A model generated the notes under the pieces. It did not search any database. It was not told where the DNA came from and was given only the letters and a program-made list of their open reading frames with translations. Both the position numbers and the translations under genes were made by a program. DNA of 64,000 nucleotides from Puccinia triticina (Eukaryota; Basidiomycota; Pucciniomycetes; Pucciniales; Pucciniaceae), in the NCBI RefSeq assembly GCF_026914185.1, contig NC_070571.1, positions 3,100,001 through 3,164,000 of the forward strand, given 5' to 3'. Positions 58,920-64,000 of the stretch are shown here, piece by piece; position 1 is the stretch's first letter; each line of letters starts with the position of its first letter.

Positions 58920-61481
58920 CTAACTCAAATCTACCAGTAATTCAGATTGTAAGCTAGAAATCAACTCAGGGGGGCAATTATCATTTTTTAAGATCTCTAC
59001 CAGTGTTAACAGGTTTGAGTCCTGATCATAACTGTTACGGACTAAGTCATAAAAAGCCTCATCCAAATCACACGCATGAATACCTAATATGGGAAAAATA
59101 TCTTCATCATCAGGATCATACGCAGGATTATCCGGAGTATTTGGTAAAGCCCATCTACTTAATCCGTCAGCATTTTTATGTTTTTTACCTTCCTTATGAA
59201 TTATAGTCATATGACCACGGTATTGCTGTATTGCAATTTGCCACCTCAACATATGACGATTAGGAGTTTTCATGTTCATTAGAGTCTTAACAGCCATACA
59301 ATCTGAGATGACTACAAAGTTAGAACCTTCAAGGTAGTAATGCAATTTTTCGAGAGCCCAAACTAGTGCTAAACATTCCATTTGACTAGCTCCATACCTC
59401 TTTTCAGAATCTTTAATTTGTCTAGATATGAAAAGGATAGGTTTCTCAACAACTTGATCATCTATAATAAATTCTTGATGAAGAGCTGCTCCTAACCCAT
59501 CTAAGCAAGCATCAATGTACAATATAAATGGCTTAGTATAATCAGGTTGAGCTAAGACTGGTGCACTAGTCAATAGTTTCTTCAACTGTTCATAAGCCTG
59601 CACTCTCTCATAGGTCATTTCAAATATTGTATCCTCATTACAAAATGCATACAAACATTTGGTAATATTAGAGAACTGTGGAACAAATTGCCTATAATAA
59701 CTACAAAATCCCAGAAAAGACATCATTTCTTTTTTATTACTTGGCATGGGATTTAGTAATATTGCAGTCACTTTGTGTTGATCTACTGCTAACATAAGAC
59801 CAGACACTACACGTCCCAGGGCTTTGAGTTCCCCATATCCAAAGTTACACTTTTTGATGGACATTTTCAATCCTACTTCAATGGATTTTTCTAATATCAT
59901 TCTTACCTTCTCTTTGTGATCATCCCAGTCATCAGAATAAATTATAATATCATCTATATATACCATCATCCATCCTTGCCTGATATATTGGCCAAATATA
60001 GAATCCATCATTCTTTGAAAGTGAGAGGGAGCATTCTTAATACCAAAGGGCATACGGAGATATTCAAATACTCCCAGATGGCAAATTATTCTGAGAAACT
60101 TACGACTTTCCTGTTCTATAGGTATTTGATGAAATCTTTTCAAAACATCCATAGTAGTGATGTATTTTGCTTTAGATAAGTTGTGCAAAGCATGTTCAAT
60201 TCTTGGTATAGGGTAATGATCTGCTTTAGTATAAGTATTCAAGGCTCTAAAATCACCTACCATCCTAGACTTATCATTATGCCAAGCTATCATAACTGGA
60301 GTAGTCATTTCTACTTGTTCATTATGACCAACTTTTCTGATAACTCTGAGATCTAGTAGTTCATTGATATGATTCTCAAGAGCTTCTCTGGATTTAGGAC
60401 TTGAAGGATAAGCTGCCTTCCTTAACATAGGGGGATAAGGTGCTTGTACAGTCAATTCTATGCTCATGTCATGACCTTTGATATCTCCAATAGGTTCATC
60501 TGAAGTACAAAATGCTTGTTTATTATCAAAGCATATTTTCAAAATATCCATTTTCTGACTGTCACTAAGGTCATTATTAACAGCTGCTTGATTTAAATAA
60601 TCTGCTTTAAAACATAACATTTGTTTCTGTATTTCAGGATCTATTTTAGTAACTGGATCACTTATAATAGAATTAATATTAAAAATTTGGAACTTTCTCT
60701 TCCAATCACCACCTATAGTATAATGCCTATCTTTACTTTGGAAAATATCAAATCCATACATGCAGAATGTATCATTTCCTAAAATAAGATAATCACATAA
60801 TGCATCCTGCAATACTACAAATTCAACAATAAGTCTTACTGATCCTTTAGTGTGAGGGAATATTAGAGGCATAGAAACTATTCCTATAGGATGCATGTTT
60901 GAGTTACAACTGCTGAATTTGGCTTTTGGTACAGGCAATAAGTGTTCTCTCCATTCAGAATAACATTTATCTAAGAAAGATTGGCTAGTACATGAACAGA
61001 AAGCTCCAATATCAAGCAAAGCTTTTACCTCAGTTCCTGCAAAAAGAACAGTGGTGTAACTGGACTTACCCAAAGTATAATTTTTACCTTGCTCAGGTTT
61101 ATTTGTCAAAATCTTGGCATCTGTAACATGTCCTATTCCCATACTAGGATGCCATTTCTGAGTAAGATGAGAATCTCCATGAATAGTATTGATATGAAGT
61201 TCATTACCTATATCAGCTTGAATTACAAGAGTTTTATAGTCTGGTTCCCCATCATTAATAACAAGATTAATTCCAGAGCTGTCATCTGATTCTTCTGATT
61301 CTGAAACATTAACTTCAGCTCCTTCTACATTCATAATCTTTTTACGGGGCTTGGGACAATCAGGTCTTTTATGTCCTAACTCTCCACAATTGTAACATTC
61401 TGGCTGAGGTGGTGGTTTTCTAACCTGCTCTTTAGCGGGAGTAGCTTTATCTTCTCTAGGAACTTCTTGAGAAGAAATCAT
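58920..61481 (-). CDS. Ty3/gypsy Pol: zinc knuckle, protease, reverse transcriptase, RNase H
   Basis: 853 residues. A CCHC zinc knuckle (C29, C32, H37, C42) comes first. The protease active site is read as DIGA at 157-160 where DTGA or DSGA is usual. RT motifs include D445 ([13 protein letters not shown]) and YIDD at 508-511. RNase H has IDACLDGLG with D657, then [12 protein letters not shown] and NADGLSRW. The ORF ends by frameshift before the integrase. Upstream it is in the same frame as Gag, separated only by TAG-AAG. Apart from these lesions the enzyme set looks intact, implying fairly recent activity. Confidence 0.9.
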   Translation of the reverse strand: MISSQEVPREDKATPAKEQVRKPPPQPECYNCGELGHKRPDCPKPRKKIMNVEGAEVNVSESEESDDSSGINLVINDGEPDYKTLVIQADIGNELHINTIHGDSHLTQKWHPSMGIGHVTDAKILTNKPEQGKNYTLGKSSYTTVLFAGTEVKALLDIGAFCSCTSQSFLDKCYSEWREHLLPVPKAKFSSCNSNMHPIGIVSMPLIFPHTKGSVRLIVEFVVLQDALCDYLILGNDTFCMYGFDIFQSKDRHYTIGGDWKRKFQIFNINSIISDPVTKIDPEIQKQMLCFKADYLNQAAVNNDLSDSQKMDILKICFDNKQAFCTSDEPIGDIKGHDMSIELTVQAPYPPMLRKAAYPSSPKSREALENHINELLDLRVIRKVGHNEQVEMTTPVMIAWHNDKSRMVGDFRALNTYTKADHYPIPRIEHALHNLSKAKYITTMDVLKRFHQIPIEQESRKFLRIICHLGVFEYLRMPFGIKNAPSHFQRMMDSIFGQYIRQGWMMVYIDDIIIYSDDWDDHKEKVRMILEKSIEVGLKMSIKKCNFGYGELKALGRVVSGLMLAVDQHKVTAILLNPMPSNKKEMMSFLGFCSYYRQFVPQFSNITKCLYAFCNEDTIFEMTYERVQAYEQLKKLLTSAPVLAQPDYTKPFILYIDACLDGLGAALHQEFIIDDQVVEKPILFISRQIKDSEKRYGASQMECLALVWALEKLHYYLEGSNFVVISDCMAVKTLMNMKTPNRHMLRWQIAIQQYRGHMTIIHKEGKKHKNADGLSRWALPNTPDNPAYDPDDEDIFPILGIHACDLDEAFYDLVRNSYDQDSNLLTLVEILKNDNCPPELISSLQSELLVDLS

Positions 61482-61484
61482 CTT

Positions 61485-62999
61485 CTACCTTAGATTATGT
61501 CTAGATTTTTTATTAAAACCCATATGTTCTACTACTTCTTCCAAAGTAGTAATGAATTCAGCTAGATCTACACATCTGTCTCCCAACCTACATCTCATAG
61601 GATGTTGTATGGTATATTTCAGTTGATTAAGCATCCTATCATTCCTTTCCTCCAATGTAGCAGAAGGATGTATAGCATCTATTCTTCTTTTTTGAATTAA
61701 GCACCATTCATGAGGAACATTATGTCCAGGGTCAAAGAAATCATTATCTAGAGCTAGTCTTACTCCATTTCTCCAATTTCTAGTGCCAAACCTGGCTTTG
61801 ATCAATTCTTTCCAAGTTTCCCAAGTTTGATCTCCAACTTCTTCTTGTTTATTAACAAACCAGTCTAGAGCAACTCCTTCAAATAATCTGGGTAATCTCA
61901 CTACTGCTATTTCATCATCTGCTCTATAAGATTTCAACATATGATCTATATATCTGATAAAATCAACATGATCATAGTCACCTTGACCTGTGAACTTAGG
62001 CCAATCTTTTATAGGAGGAAGTAATTTATTTATAGCAGCATTATCCATAGTTCTGAAGCTATTAGCGTAACGTGGACCATTATTGGGCGGTGAACCATTA
62101 TTACGCCCTGTAGGTAGTTCTCCTTCAGTTTGATTCCTAGATGTATTATCTTGAGCTTTGTGTGGAGCAGAATCACGCATAAAAGGATTATTAAATTTAT
62201 GAGTGTATTGTTCAGTTTTTGGAGTAAATACAGGTTCAGATTTCTCAGCAAGAGCTTTTTCTGTATTTAACTTGAATTGTTTCAATTCAGTTTGAACTTG
62301 ATCAACTTGTTTGTGCATTGCTTCAGCTAAATTCTCTACATTATTCATACGGGATCCTTGTTGTATCAAGAGATCTTTGATATCATCCAAAGTATCTGCA
62401 TTTTTCTTTTGATTTATGATAATATCTTGTTTCAATGAAGATATTACATAGTCAGAATGAGATGATATCATAGATTCAACTTTGCTCAACAATTCATACG
62501 AAGAATCTTTTCCATTTTCCTTAATACTTAGTGATATTTTATTTACAATACCATCAGTATTAGTAGATATTTTCTTAAGATCCTCAGTTTCTCTGAGTAA
62601 TCTTTTAAATATCTCCAAATGTTGGGGTTGGAACTCGATGGGCAAAGGTTTTTCAATACAATTTAATATCTCAGAAGAATTAGTATTAAATTCTTTTTTA
62701 AGATCAGATAACAATGAATCAAACTTATTTACAATAGTTTTTAAGTTAGACTCATTATTGGCATCTAAAGTGGAAATATTCATATTTACTACATCTAAAG
62801 AATCTAGTAGAGTGGAAACAATACTATTACTTAGTTTATGTTCTTGTACAAACCTTCTGCTATTTTGAGCATGTCCAAGACTTTCTTCCACTTGTGAGGA
62901 TTCTCGAAGTTGACCGAAGTCGAGCTGCGGCGCTTGCCGAATCGTTCTTCCTTGGGCGGAGCTGGGAAGTATTTTTTCTTCTTGGTCCAAGGATTCCAT
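61485..62999 (-). CDS. Ty3/gypsy Gag (coiled-coil and retrotransposon gag capsid region)
   Basis: About 504 residues if counted from 62999. The N-terminal half is helical and Asn/Glu/Lys-rich (coiled-coil). The C-terminal half resembles the retrotransposon Gag capsid domain: FTGQGDYDHVDFIRYIDHML, VALDWF, WETWKELIKARFG. It stops at TAG (61487-61485). The nucleocapsid CCHC knuckle lies beyond this stop in the Pol frame. The first 55 codons overlap another convincing reading frame (62831-63034), so the true N-terminus is uncertain. Confidence 0.75.
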   Translation of the reverse strand: MESLDQEEKILPSSAQGRTIRQAPQLDFGQLRESSQVEESLGHAQNSRRFVQEHKLSNSIVSTLLDSLDVVNMNISTLDANNESNLKTIVNKFDSLLSDLKKEFNTNSSEILNCIEKPLPIEFQPQHLEIFKRLLRETEDLKKISTNTDGIVNKISLSIKENGKDSSYELLSKVESMISSHSDYVISSLKQDIIINQKKNADTLDDIKDLLIQQGSRMNNVENLAEAMHKQVDQVQTELKQFKLNTEKALAEKSEPVFTPKTEQYTHKFNNPFMRDSAPHKAQDNTSRNQTEGELPTGRNNGSPPNNGPRYANSFRTMDNAAINKLLPPIKDWPKFTGQGDYDHVDFIRYIDHMLKSYRADDEIAVVRLPRLFEGVALDWFVNKQEEVGDQTWETWKELIKARFGTRNWRNGVRLALDNDFFDPGHNVPHEWCLIQKRRIDAIHPSATLEERNDRMLNQLKYTIQHPMRCRLGDRCVDLAEFITTLEEVVEHMGFNKKSRHNLR

Positions 63000-63872
63000 C
63001 CTTTGACGAACGCTTCAATCTTGTCGTTTGGCATAAGCTTCTGGAGAGCTTTTTGACTCTCTTGCGCTTTGGTTAGGAGAGCTCAAAGGTTCGGGGTCGC
63101 TCCAAGTAATCCTTCCTCGAGACATCTCTTCCAAGTAGCAATGTGCTCTCTGACCAGGAGTACCGCTTTCTCCTTCTCCAAGGCTGAGGATGTTTCGGGC
63201 GCGGCTGGGAGCGCAGGAGTACTGTTCGTGATAGGGAGTGCTGGGGTAGCCGCCGAGGATGTGGACGGGGGTATGTCCAGATCCATCTCCGAATCCTTTG
63301 AGGTATCCTTCTCCGGGATCGGAGGTGGTGCGTCCTTTCGGTTCAAATGCTTGAACTTCATGTTCTTGATCCGTTCTTGGAGCATTTCTTCCTTGCGGTC
63401 TTGTTGGATTGGGGAGGAGTCCTCTGAGCTCGGGTTTGTTTGATCTGGTAGGCACATTCATATTTGATTAGTTATAGATTAGTAAAAAAAGTACTAAGAA
63501 TTTGAACTAACTTATAACCGGATCAATACTTTTCTCGATAGCAAGATCTGGTCCAGGAGTAGCACTGATATCACCGACGGCTGTGCGGATAGATTCGCTA
63601 TCAGAAGCCACTAACAGATAATATATAAGTCAGATGATTTTTCAAGATAAAGACACTTTTTAGAGTAACAATACTTACTTCTTCTAAGGCGCCTTTGTTC
63701 GCGGTGATAGGTTCTGTGGTTGCAAACAAGTTCGTTGATAGATAGTCTAGCTTCAATATCTTCTTGTTCGTGAAGATGCGCGTGGTAGACGGCTAATTGG
63801 ACCTGTTCTTCGCGAGTAAGTGACTCCCAAGCAGTAGGTACGTAATTGCGTTTGGCTTCTTCTTTGCGTAAC
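62831..63872 (-). pseudogene. Spliced ORF upstream of Gag, with internal stop; 5' end outside recognised exons
   Basis: Three exons join in frame: 63872-63679, 63610-63512 and 63444-62831, each with GT-AG introns. The sequence reads REEQVQLAVYHAHLHEQEDI, MASDSESIRTAVGD, PPPIPEKDTSKDSEMDLDIP, LLVREHIATWKRCLEEGLLG. A TGA at 63083-63085 interrupts it, after which the same frame continues (ALLTKAQESQKALQKLMPND, FVKGWNPWTKKKKYFPAPP) to 62831. It may be an intron-containing Gag N-terminal extension of this chromovirus or a host gene into which the element inserted. No domain is recognised. Earlier exons would lie to the right of 63872. Confidence 0.5.
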
Positions 63873-64000
63873 CTGAGATATCAAAGATAATACGCTATTA
63901 GTTCGGTGTTTTCTTTTAAGTTCACTAGAAGAAAGAGATATAAAATATGATTCAATATTTTTGTATTATTTCGATAGAATTTTGGATAGATGAAAGATGG

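Noticed and set aside
1..64000. CRISPR arrays, bacterial operons, ribosome-binding sites
   Set aside because: Intron structure, tRNA intron and element types are eukaryotic. The tandem arrays have self-complementary units without uniform spacers.

Overview
This window looks like repeat-rich chromosomal DNA of a basidiomycete, most likely a rust fungus (Pucciniales). The species is not determinable here. The pointers are host genes broken up by many short GT-AG introns, Helitron, hAT, MULE and Ty3 chromovirus remains, an intron-bearing nuclear tRNA-Met, and small secreted Cys-rich proteins. Host genes are islands of 0.4-4.4 kb. Most of the rest is transposable elements, often nested, plus palindromic minisatellites.

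Layout. 1-740 (-): 5' end of a MULE/FAR1-type transposase, frameshifted. 1313-1512: palindromic minisatellite. 1891-4303 (+): JSN1-type RRM/Pumilio-family protein, damaged by a small deletion and carrying a solo LTR whose ends coincide with GT-AG splice sites. 5.7-6.97 kb: second array, interrupted by a hAT-like element that carries its own array. 7.2 kb: Stowaway-like MITE. 8117-8551 (+): secreted Cys-rich protein. 9.2-9.9 kb: two Tourist-like MITEs. 10.3-10.7 kb: TIR element. 11.1-11.8 kb: hAT relic. 13322-13643 (-): small secreted protein. 14508-16599 (+): Trm82/WDR4 subunit of the tRNA m7G46 methyltransferase, six exons. 17-19.2 kb: two large inverted repeats and an LTR. 19.0-22.2 kb (-): hAT transposase split by an 1852-bp element. 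23804-24382 (+): second secreted protein, with two copies of the domain found at 8117. 24451-25565: CACTA-like element with a nested MITE. 26144-30164: hAT element with degenerate transposase, two nested insertions and tRNA-derived repeats. 30-36 kb: repeats without a recognised gene. 36043-36749 (-): unknown multipass membrane protein. 41.6-43.2 kb: Tc1-like element inside a smaller element. 43326-43441 (+): tRNA-Met(CAT). 43649-48083 (-): TFIIIC 90-kDa-type subunit, 16 exons reconstructed. 48.6-52.2 kb (-): decayed Helitron Rep. 56.6-63 kb (-): nearly complete Ty3/gypsy chromovirus (Gag, protease-RT-RNase H, integrase-chromodomain, polypurine tract, probable 3' LTR). 62.8-63.9 kb (-): a spliced ORF running into the element.

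The host genes are unrelated housekeeping functions (RNA binding, tRNA modification, Pol III transcription) plus candidate secreted effectors, with no operon-like logic. The most unusual features are: a new-looking secreted Cys-rich domain family with one- and two-domain members 15.7 kb apart; a solo LTR positioned to be spliced as an intron; and several unrelated TIR elements each carrying an internal array of palindromic or other short repeats. At least six insertions can be dated by target-site duplications, restored reading frames or an empty paralogous site inside the same window.
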